Shown in pieces: positions 25,596-34,603 of a DNA stretch of 64,000 nucleotides. Under the pieces are notes generated by a model that was not told the origin of the DNA, searched no databases, and saw only the letters and a list, made by a program, of their open reading frames with translations. Within the stretch, counting starts at the first letter, position 1; each line of letters starts with the position of its first letter. Position numbers and translations under genes: made by a program. Source of the stretch: Clostridiales bacterium (GTDB lineage Bacteria > Bacillota > Clostridia > Christensenellales > CAG-138); assembly GCA_024698505.1 (NCBI GenBank), contig JAILRE010000018.1:21534-85533 (forward strand). Direction: 5' to 3'.

Positions 25596-26989
25596 TGGAT
25601 AACAGCTATGATGCGATAATGTCCCGTAAGAACGAGATCATAAAGAACGCTGTCGGCATGGACTTCGAGAAGTTCGAGAAGCCCGGCATCGGCTTCGATT
25701 ACGAGGCCATGATGGAAGCCACCGGCTATACCATCGATGAGATAAGGCGCGTTCAGTCCATGTTCTCCATCGGCAACACGCCGCTTATCGAGCTCAAGAA
25801 CCTCACCGAGCTTGCGAGGAAATGCGCTCCCGAGGGCAAGGGCGCCCGCATATTCATAAAGGACGAGGCTTCCAACCCCAGCGGAAGCTTCAAAGCAAGG
25901 CGCGCCTGCACTAGCGTTTATCAGGCAAAGAAGCTCGGCTATAAGGGCGTCGTCACCGCTACGAGCGGCAACTACGGCGCTGCCGTGGCCTGCTGCGCGG
26001 CAATGGCCGGCCTTAAGTGCATAGTCGTTCAGGAATGCTACGACAGCAAGGGCGTAGGTCAGCCCGAGATAATCGAGAAGGCCAGGAAGTGCGAGGCTCT
26101 CGGCGCAGAGGTCGTACAGCTCACCGTAGGTCCCGAGCTCTTCTCCACCGTCCTTCAGCTCCTCGAGGAGACCGGCTATTTCAACGCCTCACTTTACACT
26201 CCGTTCGGTATCGCCGGCGTCGAGACCCTTGGTTATGAGATAGCCGAGCAGTTCCGCGCCAAGATCGGAAAGGATCCGGACGTAGTAGTCTGCACGAACG
26301 CGGGCGGCGGCAATCTTACCGGCACCGCGAGGGGCCTCAGGAAGGCCGGCTGCAATGCTAAGGTCATCGCGGCTTCCGTCAACCTTTCCGGCCTGCATAT
26401 GGCGAGCGACAGCCAGTTCAACAAGAAGAGCTTCACGACGGGCCATACCGGATTCGGCGTTCCGTACTCCGTAAATCCCGACCATTCCGACGTTCCCAGG
26501 AGCGCGGCGAGGCCTCTTCGCTACATGGACAGGTACGTTACCGTTACGCAGGGAAGCGTGTTCTTCATAACCGAGTGTCTTGCTTCCCTTGAAGGCCTCG
26601 AAAAGGGCCCCGCGGGAAACACATCTCTTGCCGCGGCTTTCCGTCTTGCCCAGGATATGGACAGGGATCAGTGCATCGTCGTACAGGAGACCGAATACAC
26701 CGGCGCCGGCAAGCACATCAATCCCCAGCTCTCCTTTGCAAGGCAGAACGGCATTGATATCCACTTCGGCGATCCGAAGGATGAGATCCCCGGCAAGAAC
26801 ATCATCCTGCCCGCGCATCCCTCCCTCATTCAGGTGACCGATCTCGATCTCGATCATATGCGCAGGTCCAGGATCAAGCGCGCCGTCGGCGCTCACAAGG
26901 ACGAGCTTACTGACGAGGATATAAAGTTCCTTATCGAGGAGACCAACACGGACGAGGAATTCGTCCGCAGCGCGATAGCGGCGCTCTGA
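25595..26989 (+). CDS. ortB: 2-amino-4-oxopentanoate thiolase, beta subunit (PLP-dependent)
   Basis: OrtB is the PLP-dependent catalytic subunit of the thiolase that releases acetyl-CoA and, by published characterisation of the clostridial enzyme, D-alanine. The 464-residue protein is a fold-type II PLP enzyme related to threonine synthase. The Schiff-base lysine is K100 in 'NPSGSFKARRA', an asparagine loop follows ('TSGNYGAAVA'), and the phosphate-binding glycine loop is 'NAGGGNLTG'. The start overlaps the ortA stop by one base. oraS follows after 36 bases. Confidence 0.94.
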   Translation: MDNSYDAIMSRKNEIIKNAVGMDFEKFEKPGIGFDYEAMMEATGYTIDEIRRVQSMFSIGNTPLIELKNLTELARKCAPEGKGARIFIKDEASNPSGSFKARRACTSVYQAKKLGYKGVVTATSGNYGAAVACCAAMAGLKCIVVQECYDSKGVGQPEIIEKARKCEALGAEVVQLTVGPELFSTVLQLLEETGYFNASLYTPFGIAGVETLGYEIAEQFRAKIGKDPDVVVCTNAGGGNLTGTARGLRKAGCNAKVIAASVNLSGLHMASDSQFNKKSFTTGHTGFGVPYSVNPDHSDVPRSAARPLRYMDRYVTVTQGSVFFITECLASLEGLEKGPAGNTSLAAAFRLAQDMDRDQCIVVQETEYTGAGKHINPQLSFARQNGIDIHFGDPKDEIPGKNIILPAHPSLIQVTDLDLDHMRRSRIKRAVGAHKDELTDEDIKFLIEETNTDEEFVRSAIAAL

Positions 26990-27025
26990 TAAAAAGCTAA
27001 TAAACACACGGAGGATAAACTGTTT

Positions 27026-27391
27026 ATGAAACGTGACGACGATTTCAAAGTTCGCCATGAGCACCTGAAGGATCTCACGGACGAGCAGCTCGAAGCCCGC
27101 TTCTGGGAGCTTGCGAACAAGCTTGTCGATCCTCTTCTTGAGATGGGCCGCGAGTACACCTCCCCCGCTATCGAGCGTTCCGTGCTTCTTCGCATGGGCT
27201 TCTCCTCGATAGAGGCGAAGGCGATCGTAGAAGGGTGCGTCGAGCGCTCCCTCATGTGCTACGGCGCAGGCAACGTGGTCTACCGCCTTGTCAAAGCCAA
27301 GGGCATGGAGATCCGTCCCGCCGGCCTCGAGCTCGTCGAGGGCAGGCTCTGGGATGAAGCCGCAAATCTTTTCAAGGGAGGTAACGACTGA
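27026..27391 (+). CDS. oraS: D-ornithine 4,5-aminomutase, S (small) subunit
   Basis: OraS is the small component of the adenosylcobalamin- and PLP-dependent aminomutase that moves the terminal amino group of D-ornithine to C4. The 121-residue helical protein ('HLKDLTDEQLEARFWELANKLVDPLLEMG', 'RSVLLRMGFSSIEAKAIVEGC') matches the clostridial subunit in length and position. CGGAGGA precedes the ATG. Its stop overlaps the oraE start by one base, coupling the two subunits. Confidence 0.94.
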   Translation: MKRDDDFKVRHEHLKDLTDEQLEARFWELANKLVDPLLEMGREYTSPAIERSVLLRMGFSSIEAKAIVEGCVERSLMCYGAGNVVYRLVKAKGMEIRPAGLELVEGRLWDEAANLFKGGND

Positions 27392-29616
27392 TGAGCGACT
27401 ATAAGCTTACTCCCGATAAACCCATCAACGTAGCCGAGATACTGAAGGATCTGGAGCATTACCGTCCCCGCCGCAGGGGCTGGACCTGGCGCAAGCCCGT
27501 TCCCGATCTCCACATGGGGCCCTTCGTTTATGAAGAGGCTACCGAGCCTCTGAAGAGGTCGGTCCCCCTTCCCCCCGCCCATTATTTCGGCGACATCGAT
27601 CCGCAGCCCACTCCCGTCATTACGACCGAGATCGCATCCGGCCGTTTTGAGGACGATATCCGCCGTATGCGCATGGCCGCGCACCACGGCGCGGATCATA
27701 TCATGGTCATTCGTACGGCCGGTCAGAGCCATTTTGATGGCCTTATAGAGGGCACTCCTCAGGGCATGGGCGGCGTTCCCATCACCCGTAAGCAGGTCAG
27801 GGCGCAGCGCAAGGCCCTCGATATGATCGAGGACGAGGTCGGCCGCCCCATCAATTATCACAGCTACGTTTCCGGCGTTGCAGGTCCCGATATCGCCGTC
27901 ATGTTCGCCGAGGAAGGCGTCAACGGCGTCCATCAGGATCCGCAGTACAACGTCATTTACCGCAACATCAACATGATGCGCTCCTTTGTCGACGCCTGCG
28001 AGAGCAAGAAGCTCATCGCGTGGGCCGGCATGGCTCAGATCGACGGCGCGCATAACGCCAACGCGACCGCGAGGGAAGCCTGGAAGGTAATGCCCGAGCT
28101 GATGGTCCAGCACGGCATCAACGCCATCTTCTCCGCAAGGGTGGGCGTCAACAAGAAGAACATCTGCCTCTCCACCGTTCCCCCGACGGCTACTCCCGCT
28201 CCCTGCATCCACATGGATCTTCCCTACGCCGTGGCGCTGCGCGATCTGTTCCATGAGTACAGGATGAGGGCTCAGATGAACACCAAGTACATCGAGTCCA
28301 GCACCCGCGAGGCGACGGTCACCCACGTCCTCAACATGGTAATATCGAAGCTCACCAGCGCGGATATCCAGTCCACGATCACGCCCGACGAAGGCCGCAA
28401 CGTGCCCTGGCATATCTACAATATCGAGGCATGCGATACCGCGAAGCAGGCGCTCATCGGCATGGACGGCCTCATGGAGATGGTCGAGCTCAAGAAGGAC
28501 GGCTACCTTCGCGAGAAGGCCCGCGAGCTCAAGGAAAGGGCTGTACTCTTCATGGAGGAAATGCTCGAGCTCGGCGGCTACTTCGCTTCCGTTGAAGAAG
28601 GCTTCTTCGTGGATTCCGGCATCTATCCCGAGAGGAACGGCGACGGTATCGCCAGGAAGATCAACGGCGGCATAGGCGCGGGCACCATCGTAAAGCGCGA
28701 CAAGCAGTACATGGCCCCCGTTACCGCTCACTACGGCTACAACAACGTAGAGCAGTACGGCGGAGATCCCGCGAACCCCTCCGCTCTTATCGGCGGCTGC
28801 ACGCTCGAGGATCCCGACAAGATCATCTACATCGACGAGCTCGACGATAACGACAACGTCAATGTCCGTATGGCCGAGACGAAGGATTTCACTCCCGGCG
28901 GCAAGAAGATCCGTCCCGAAATGGAGTGGCTTGCAGACGGCACAGTTATGCTCACCATGTTCTTCCCCGCCCCCAAGCCGATCGCCGAAGCCGCGGCTCT
29001 TGAGTGCGCGAAGCGCATGAACCTCGTCGAGTGCGAGGTCATCTCCCGTGAGATAATGCATCCGCAGGACGGCACCCGCATCGAGGTCAAGGGCAAGGTC
29101 CCGTTCGAAATCGACGTCGATTCCCTCGTCATCCCCAAGGAGCCTGACGTGCTCTCCGATGACGTCATAAGGGCCGACATCGAACGCAGGCCCATGAAGA
29201 TCGTCGCCGCTACCGTCGGCGAGGACGAGCATTCCGTCGGTCTCCGCGAGATAATCGATATCAAGCACGGCGGCATCGAGAAATACGGCATGGAGGTCAT
29301 TTACCTCGGCACCTCCTGCCCGCCCGAGAAGCTCGTCAACGCGGCTATCGAGACTCATGCGGACGCGATAATGGCCTCGACCATAATCAGCCATGACGAT
29401 ATCCATTATAAGAACATCGCGAAGATCGACCAGATCTGCCGTGAGATGGGTATCCGCGACAAGATCATATTCATTGCCGGCGGCACCCAGGTAACTCCCG
29501 AGCTCGCCCGCAAGGCGGGCGCCGACGAAGGCTTCGGCCGCGGCAGCCACGGTGTTCATAACGCCACTTTCCTCATCAAGAAGAGATGGGAAATGGAAAA
29601 AGAGGGCAAGATGTAA
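27391..29616 (+). CDS. oraE: D-ornithine 4,5-aminomutase, E (large) subunit
   Basis: OraE carries the active site of the B12 aminomutase, producing 2,4-diaminopentanoate. The 741-residue protein has a TIM-barrel part and a C-terminal Rossmann B12 domain. The base-off cobalamin motif DxHxxG is 'DEHSVG', with D612, H614 and G617. K625 ('IDIKHGG') lies 11 residues after the histidine, the same spacing as H618 and K629 of the Clostridium sticklandii enzyme as I recall it, so K625 is the likely PLP lysine. 'FIAGGTQVTPELARKAGADEGFGRG' completes the B12 fold. The length matches the family. A stable hairpin follows the stop. Confidence 0.97.
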   Translation: MSDYKLTPDKPINVAEILKDLEHYRPRRRGWTWRKPVPDLHMGPFVYEEATEPLKRSVPLPPAHYFGDIDPQPTPVITTEIASGRFEDDIRRMRMAAHHGADHIMVIRTAGQSHFDGLIEGTPQGMGGVPITRKQVRAQRKALDMIEDEVGRPINYHSYVSGVAGPDIAVMFAEEGVNGVHQDPQYNVIYRNINMMRSFVDACESKKLIAWAGMAQIDGAHNANATAREAWKVMPELMVQHGINAIFSARVGVNKKNICLSTVPPTATPAPCIHMDLPYAVALRDLFHEYRMRAQMNTKYIESSTREATVTHVLNMVISKLTSADIQSTITPDEGRNVPWHIYNIEACDTAKQALIGMDGLMEMVELKKDGYLREKARELKERAVLFMEEMLELGGYFASVEEGFFVDSGIYPERNGDGIARKINGGIGAGTIVKRDKQYMAPVTAHYGYNNVEQYGGDPANPSALIGGCTLEDPDKIIYIDELDDNDNVNVRMAETKDFTPGGKKIRPEMEWLADGTVMLTMFFPAPKPIAEAAALECAKRMNLVECEVISREIMHPQDGTRIEVKGKVPFEIDVDSLVIPKEPDVLSDDVIRADIERRPMKIVAATVGEDEHSVGLREIIDIKHGGIEKYGMEVIYLGTSCPPEKLVNAAIETHADAIMASTIISHDDIHYKNIAKIDQICREMGIRDKIIFIAGGTQVTPELARKAGADEGFGRGSHGVHNATFLIKKRWEMEKEGKM

Positions 29617-29636
29617 TTCTTCCCCAAAGGACTTAA

Positions 29637-29666
29637 CGGGAGCCGCTGCAAACACAGCGGTTCCCG
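29637..29666 (+). other. Intercistronic hairpin after oraE
   Basis: CGGGAGCCGCTG and CAGCGGTTCCCG pair over 12 positions (one G-T) around CAAACA. Followed by ATTTGCGG, not a T run. It resembles the hairpin between ord and ortA in size and placement. Confidence 0.7.
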
Positions 29667-29678
29667 ATTTGCGGAATA

Positions 29679-31043
29679 ATGAAGATCGACGTACTCGTTT
29701 ATGAAATAGGTTCGACCACAACGCTTGTCAACGCCTTTAACGGGATAGACACCGAATCCCCCCGTTTTATAGGCCAGGGACAGGCGCCGACTTCCGTTTT
29801 GGAAGGCGACGTAAGGATCGGGCTTAAAGCCGCTATCGACGATCTTGCGCGTAATCTCGGCGTTGACGGCATCGAATACTGCATAGCGTTCGCCACTTCA
29901 AGCGCGGCCGGCGGCCTTCGTATGACCGTCCACGGCCTCGTTTACGATATGACCGTCAAGGCGGCGAGAGCCGCCGCATTGGGCGCTGGCGCGATCATCA
30001 AGCACGCGACCGCAGGGATCATGTCCGATTACGATATCGAGGACGTGAAGGCCATCAATCCCAACCTTATCCTGCTTGCGGGCGGGACCGATTACGGCGA
30101 GCGTGAGACGGCCATCGAGAACGCAAAAAAAATCGCGAACAGCGGCCTGAAGGCTCCCGTCATTTACGGCGGCAATATCCAGAATCATCACTTAATCAAG
30201 GCAATTTTCGAGGGAACGGGCATCCCCCTTTACATAACCGAAAACGTATATCCCAAACTCGATCTTCTCAATATCGAGCCCGCGAGGAAGATCATACACA
30301 AGGTCTTTGAGGAGCATATCGTCAAGGCCGCGGGAATGGAGCACGTGCGCGATATGGTCGCCGGCAACATCATCCCCACTCCAGGCGCGGTCATGGAGGC
30401 TGCGCAGCTCCTCTATAACGAGATTGGCGATCTTGCCGTTATCGATATCGGCGGCGCTACGACGGACGTCCACTCCGTCACCGCCGGAAGCGACGAGATA
30501 GCTACCATTCAGACCGTCCCCGAGCCCTTCGCAAAGCGCACGGTCGAGGGTGATCTCGGCATGTTCGTCAACGCGCATAACGTCATAGACATGATCGGCA
30601 AGGAAAAGCTCGAAAAGGAGCTTGGCCTCGATATAGACGCAGTTATGGAGAACTATAAGCCTATCCCGGAGTCTCCCGAGCAATTCAAGCTCACGCAAAG
30701 GCTCTGCCTTGCGGCGGGCATCACTTCGGTACAGAGGCACGCAGGCGCGCTTCGTTACATCTACACCCCAAGAGGCCGTCAGACGATAGCCGAGGGCAAG
30801 GATCTTACGAAGCTCAAATACCTCGTCGCAACGGGCGGCGCTCTTACGAGGCTCCCCGAAAGGCAGTCCATCATGCGGAAGATCGCCGACATCAACGACA
30901 ACGGCATGATGCTCTATCCGAAGCCCACAGTACTCAAGCTTCTCTACGATAACGACTACATAATGGCTTCGCTCGGCGTTTTGAGCAAACAGTACCCCGA
31001 AGCCGCGCTCAGGCTTATGAAGCGGAGCCTCGGCATCGAGTAA
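29679..31043 (+). CDS. MutL/GlmL-family ASKHA ATPase, probable aminomutase-reactivating factor
   Basis: The 454-residue protein belongs to the MutL/GlmL family found beside B12-dependent mutases (not the mismatch-repair MutL). Its actin-like ATPase fold shows phosphate 1 'VYEIGSTTTLV', phosphate 2 'LAVIDIGGATTDVHSV', and 'LLAGGTDYGERE'. GlmL accompanies glutamate mutase GlmES. By analogy this one would release damaged cobalamin from OraE or otherwise maintain it at ATP cost. That function is an inference from family and position between oraE and orr. The Shine-Dalgarno is weak. orr starts 9 bases after its stop. Confidence 0.85.
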   Translation: MKIDVLVYEIGSTTTLVNAFNGIDTESPRFIGQGQAPTSVLEGDVRIGLKAAIDDLARNLGVDGIEYCIAFATSSAAGGLRMTVHGLVYDMTVKAARAAALGAGAIIKHATAGIMSDYDIEDVKAINPNLILLAGGTDYGERETAIENAKKIANSGLKAPVIYGGNIQNHHLIKAIFEGTGIPLYITENVYPKLDLLNIEPARKIIHKVFEEHIVKAAGMEHVRDMVAGNIIPTPGAVMEAAQLLYNEIGDLAVIDIGGATTDVHSVTAGSDEIATIQTVPEPFAKRTVEGDLGMFVNAHNVIDMIGKEKLEKELGLDIDAVMENYKPIPESPEQFKLTQRLCLAAGITSVQRHAGALRYIYTPRGRQTIAEGKDLTKLKYLVATGGALTRLPERQSIMRKIADINDNGMMLYPKPTVLKLLYDNDYIMASLGVLSKQYPEAALRLMKRSLGIE

Positions 31044-31052
31044 GGAGGAAAT

Positions 31053-32126
31053 ATGTACCCCCGAATAAGCATCGATCTTAATAAACTCAAGCATAATCTT
31101 GATTTCCTCGTTTCGCTCTGCCACGAACAGGGCATCAAAGCAGCTATCGTTGCGAAGGTCTTCTGCGCCGACGAAAGGATCGTAGAGGTCATCGATTCGA
31201 GCGAAGCCGACATGATCGCCGATTCGAGGACTCAGAACCTTGAAGGCATGAAGACGGAAAAACCCCGCCTGCTCCTAAGGATAGGCATGCAGAGCGAGGC
31301 CGAAAAAATCGTTTCATGCGCGGATATCTCCATGCAGAGCGAGCTTGATACCATACTTCTGCTGAACGAAGCCGCAAGGAATAAGGGTATTGTTCACAAG
31401 ATCGTCCTCATGATCGATATGGGCGACCTTCGCGAGGGCGTTTTCTGTAAGGATACAGATCTAATTCTTAAGACTGCGAGAGCCATCCACGAGGCCGATT
31501 CGCTTGAGCTTTACGGAATAGGCGTCAATCTCACCTGCTATGGCGGGATACTTCCCGATGAGAACAATCTGGGCGGACTCGTCGGGATCGCCGAATGGCT
31601 GAGGAATGAGCTCGGCGAAGAGATCCCCTTGATCTCGGGCGGAAATTCCTCCACGATGGGAATGCTCATCTCGCATGAAGTGCCGAAGGGTATAAACCAT
31701 CTGAGACTGGGCGAGTCGTTCGTGCTCGGAAACGATACGGCGACGGGTACTCCCGTCGATGGTCTGCACACGGATTGCTTCGTGCTTGAAGCCGAAATAG
31801 TCGAGCTCAAGCTCAAGCCCTCCAAGCCCATCGGCAGATCCGGGCCCAACGCGTTCGGCGAATACCTCGAATACCCCGACCGCGGGATCATGAAGCGCGC
31901 GATACTCGGTATCGGCAGGCAGGACGTATCCGTAGACGGGCTTACCCCCATAGATCCCACTATTGAGATCATAGGCGCAAGCTCGGATCATTTGATAATC
32001 AATCTGACGGGCTGCGATACCGATTACAAGGTCGGCGATATCGTAAGGTTCATTCCGGATTACGGCGCGCTCCTCCACCTCTTTACAAGCAAATATGTCG
32101 ATAGAAGCTATATCGACCTGAAATAA
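31053..32126 (+). CDS. orr: Ornithine racemase (PLP)
   Basis: Orr interconverts L- and D-ornithine and feeds the D-specific aminomutase. The 357-residue protein is a fold-type III PLP enzyme. The N-terminal barrel carries the Schiff-base lysine K35 in 'AAIVAKVFCAD', 'GIGVNLTCYGG' and 'LISGGNSSTMG' are barrel motifs, and a C-terminal beta domain follows. It resembles alanine racemase-like amino-acid racemases, and the operon context fixes the substrate. AAGGAGG precedes the ATG, and the alr gene begins 13 bases after its stop. Confidence 0.93.
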   Translation: MYPRISIDLNKLKHNLDFLVSLCHEQGIKAAIVAKVFCADERIVEVIDSSEADMIADSRTQNLEGMKTEKPRLLLRIGMQSEAEKIVSCADISMQSELDTILLLNEAARNKGIVHKIVLMIDMGDLREGVFCKDTDLILKTARAIHEADSLELYGIGVNLTCYGGILPDENNLGGLVGIAEWLRNELGEEIPLISGGNSSTMGMLISHEVPKGINHLRLGESFVLGNDTATGTPVDGLHTDCFVLEAEIVELKLKPSKPIGRSGPNAFGEYLEYPDRGIMKRAILGIGRQDVSVDGLTPIDPTIEIIGASSDHLIINLTGCDTDYKVGDIVRFIPDYGALLHLFTSKYVDRSYIDLK

Positions 32127-32139
32127 GAAAGGCATCAAA

Positions 32140-33303
32140 ATGTTCGTTCACAACGTTACTTTCCAAAACAATCTCCGCTACCGCACCTGGGCCGAGATAG
32201 ATCTTGCGGCCATGAAATCGAATCTCGAGTACGCGAAACGCATGTCCGGCAAGCCCGTCATCTGCGTCATTAAGGGCGATGCGTACGGTCACGGCGCGGT
32301 CGAATGCGGCAAATACCTGCAGGAAAACGGCGCGGATATGTTCGCCGTCGCCTGTATCGAGGAAGCGCTCGAGCTTCGCGAGAACGGCATTACGATCCCC
32401 ATTCTTATTCTCGGCTATACTCCCGCGCTTTTCGTAAAGGAGCTTTCCTATTATGATCTCGAGCAGACGGTCGTTGACGTCAGCCATGCAGACGAGCTCA
32501 ACAAAGCCGCCGAGGAAGCGCACGTCAGGATAAAGGTGCATATCAAGATCGATACCGGCATGGGCAGGATAGGTCTTTACGCTCACGGCCATATCGGCGG
32601 CCGCAAGGTGATTGAGAAGGCCATTGACGACGCGGAGCATATCTACAACCTCCCCCACCTCAACGCGGTAGGCCTCTATTCCCATTTCGCCGTTGCCGAT
32701 ATGCCCGAGGAGGAGGCTTATACCGAAGCGCAGTACAAAAATTACTGCGACGTGAGGAACGGTCTTTTGGCGAGGGGCATCAATATCGAGAAATGCCATA
32801 TCTCCAACTCAGCCGCTATAATGGATCATCCCGAGGTGCACTTCGATTACGTCCGCGAAGGTATCATCCTCTACGGCATGTACCCCAACAGCAAGCCCCA
32901 GGAGGGCGAATTGAAGCCCGTTATGACGCTTAAATCCCGCGTCGCGCTCGTTCGCGATATCCCCGCGGGTTCCACTATAAGCTACGGCCGCCTTTTCAAG
33001 GCCGAGCATGATATGAAGGTCGCCGTTATCTCCATCGGCTACGCCGACGGCTTCCCCCGCAGGTTGACCAACCAGGCGATAATGACCATCAACGGCAAGC
33101 GTTATCACCAGATAGGCCGCGTCTGCATGGATATGTGCATGTGCGACGTAACTGGCTCCGACGTAAAGCGCGGCGACGAGGTCATCATATTCGGCAAGGG
33201 CGGCATTTCCGCTGAGGAAGTCTCCGTAATGGTCAACACCATCAACTACGAGGTCACCTGCGATATCTCCAGGCGCGCGCATACGTTCTATCTTAACCGC
33301 TGA
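32140..33303 (+). CDS. alr: Alanine racemase
   Basis: This 387-residue fold-type III PLP racemase has the PLP lysine K45 in 'CVIKGDAYGHGAVECG', 'IKIDTGMGRIGL', and the second catalytic tyrosine region 'ISIGYADGFPRRL', with the substrate-carboxylate segment 'GRVCMDMCMCDV'. It could supply D-alanine for peptidoglycan, but its place directly behind orr suggests it racemises the D-alanine released by OrtAB so that it can enter pyruvate metabolism. The Shine-Dalgarno is weak (AAGAAAGG). A second, biosynthetic alr elsewhere in the genome would support a catabolic role. Confidence 0.92.
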   Translation: MFVHNVTFQNNLRYRTWAEIDLAAMKSNLEYAKRMSGKPVICVIKGDAYGHGAVECGKYLQENGADMFAVACIEEALELRENGITIPILILGYTPALFVKELSYYDLEQTVVDVSHADELNKAAEEAHVRIKVHIKIDTGMGRIGLYAHGHIGGRKVIEKAIDDAEHIYNLPHLNAVGLYSHFAVADMPEEEAYTEAQYKNYCDVRNGLLARGINIEKCHISNSAAIMDHPEVHFDYVREGIILYGMYPNSKPQEGELKPVMTLKSRVALVRDIPAGSTISYGRLFKAEHDMKVAVISIGYADGFPRRLTNQAIMTINGKRYHQIGRVCMDMCMCDVTGSDVKRGDEVIIFGKGGISAEEVSVMVNTINYEVTCDISRRAHTFYLNR

Positions 33304-33305
33304 AA

Positions 33306-33893
33306 ATGGCCGTACTCAGATTCGAATGGGATTCCCTTTATAATGAGCTGAAGGACTGCACGAAATGCAGGCTTTGTGAAAGGCGCACCAATATCGTCAT
33401 CGCGGACGGCGACCCGCACGCTTCCATCATGTTTATTGGCGAAGGCCCGGGCCGCGAGGAGGATGAAAGCGGCGTTCCATTCGTAGGGGCTGCGGGCAGG
33501 CTTTTCAACGAGCTGCTTGAAGAGGCCGGCCTTGACCGCAGGAAGGTCTATATCTGCAACATCGTCAAGTGCAGACCGCCTCAGAACAGGGATCCCTATC
33601 CGGACGAGGCCGAGGCATGCCTCCCCTATCTCAGGGCGCAGGTAGCACTCGTAAGGCCGAAGGTAATCGTCTGCCTTGGAAGGATAGCCGCGAAATACGT
33701 CTACGACAGAGACATTCAGATCTCCAAGCAGCGCGGCGCAGTAAAAAAGGCCGGGGCATTCTACATAATCCCGACCTATCATCCTGCGGCGCTCCTCCGA
33801 AAGGAAGAGCTTACGAACGACCTCGTGTTCGATCTCTGCACCGCCAAGAAATTAGCGGACAGGATCGAGAAGGGCGAAGAGATCGAACTGTGA
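33306..33893 (+). CDS. Uracil-DNA glycosylase, family 4 (Fe-S)
   Basis: This 195-residue enzyme removes uracil from DNA. It shows family-4 features: a cluster-binding N-terminus ('CTKCRLCERR', C18 and C21), motif A 'GEGPGREEDESGVPFVGAAG', 'NIVKCRPPQNRDP' with a later cysteine ('EACLPYLRAQ') for the [4Fe-4S] cluster, and the motif B histidine in 'IPTYHPAALL'. The start lies two bases after the alr stop, so it is read with the ornithine operon, which is an odd partnership for a repair enzyme. A strong terminator follows. Confidence 0.93.
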   Translation: MAVLRFEWDSLYNELKDCTKCRLCERRTNIVIADGDPHASIMFIGEGPGREEDESGVPFVGAAGRLFNELLEEAGLDRRKVYICNIVKCRPPQNRDPYPDEAEACLPYLRAQVALVRPKVIVCLGRIAAKYVYDRDIQISKQRGAVKKAGAFYIIPTYHPAALLRKEELTNDLVFDLCTAKKLADRIEKGEEIEL

Positions 33894-33897
33894 ACCG

Positions 33898-33928
33898 AAA
33901 GAGCGGCATATATATGCCGCTCTTTTTT
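33898..33928. terminator. Terminator ending the ornithine operon
   Basis: AAAGAGCGGCATA pairs with TATGCCGCTCTTT and is followed by TTTTTT. It sits at the junction of convergent udg and methyltransferase genes and can act in both directions. Confidence 0.93.
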
Positions 33929-34589
33929 ATGCCTTGACTACAGCGTACATGATCGAATCGAATTCGTTTTCGATGGAAGTAACCCCTTTTTCAAGAAGCT
34001 CAAGGCCCGCTTCCGTTATTTCTTTTTCGAGAGTTTTGAACGAAACGACACGGCAGGTCGTTGCGGGGACCATAAGCTTTTTCCCGTCATGCATTCGTTC
34101 GCGGAGTTCGAAAGCCTCGTTGGGATCGGTAGAAAACTCGTCTTCACCGTTGCCCATGGACATTATGAGCGCGATACCGCCTATATTCAGATGATCGCGT
34201 ATGAATGAATAAAAGCTATTTCTGTCATCATCGTCGACGAGCATATGCAGCACCGCGACCGCGTAAATGAAATCGAAGCTTTCGTCAAGCTTCCCGTTGA
34301 CGCAGTCGAGCTCGAAGAAAGAATCCGCGAATTCGGGGAATCGTCTTTGGCAGTATTTCACGGCCGCGGGCGATACGTCGGAAGCACGGACGGAATACCC
34401 ATTCCGTAAAAGCGCGGCCGCGTCGCGCCCCTCGCCGCAGCCGATCTCAAGTATACCGGTCTCTTTTGCGATCCCGTACTTTTGCATGACGGCGGGAATA
34501 AGGCCGGTCTCATTATCGGAAAACCAGCTGAGACCTTCCCTGTGCACCGTCTTATAGCGTTCCTCGTATGCTTCGTAGTATCTTTTCAT
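33927..34589 (-). CDS. Class I SAM-dependent methyltransferase
   Basis: This 220-residue protein has the SAM-binding motif I 'ILEIGCGEGRDAAALLRNG', motif II 'SVRASDVSPAAV' and 'FDFIYAVAVLHMLVDDDDR', and resembles TehB/UbiE-like small-molecule methyltransferases. The substrate is unknown. The N-terminal 'YYEAYEERYKTVHREGLSWF' recalls a group of clostridial methyltransferases. There is no strong Shine-Dalgarno. It lies 58 bases downstream of lpdA on the same strand, separated by a hairpin, so co-transcription is uncertain. Confidence 0.85.
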   Translation of the reverse strand: MKRYYEAYEERYKTVHREGLSWFSDNETGLIPAVMQKYGIAKETGILEIGCGEGRDAAALLRNGYSVRASDVSPAAVKYCQRRFPEFADSFFELDCVNGKLDESFDFIYAVAVLHMLVDDDDRNSFYSFIRDHLNIGGIALIMSMGNGEDEFSTDPNEAFELRERMHDGKKLMVPATTCRVVSFKTLEKEITEAGLELLEKGVTSIENEFDSIMYAVVKA

Positions 34590-34603
34590 AAATCAATTAA
34601 TTC

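Noticed and set aside
27280-29721. 813-residue minus-strand ORF across oraE
   Set aside because: Shadow of the highly biased oraE coding frame; composition is Asp/Leu/Gly/His-rich with no domain, and the plus-strand frame has B12 motifs.
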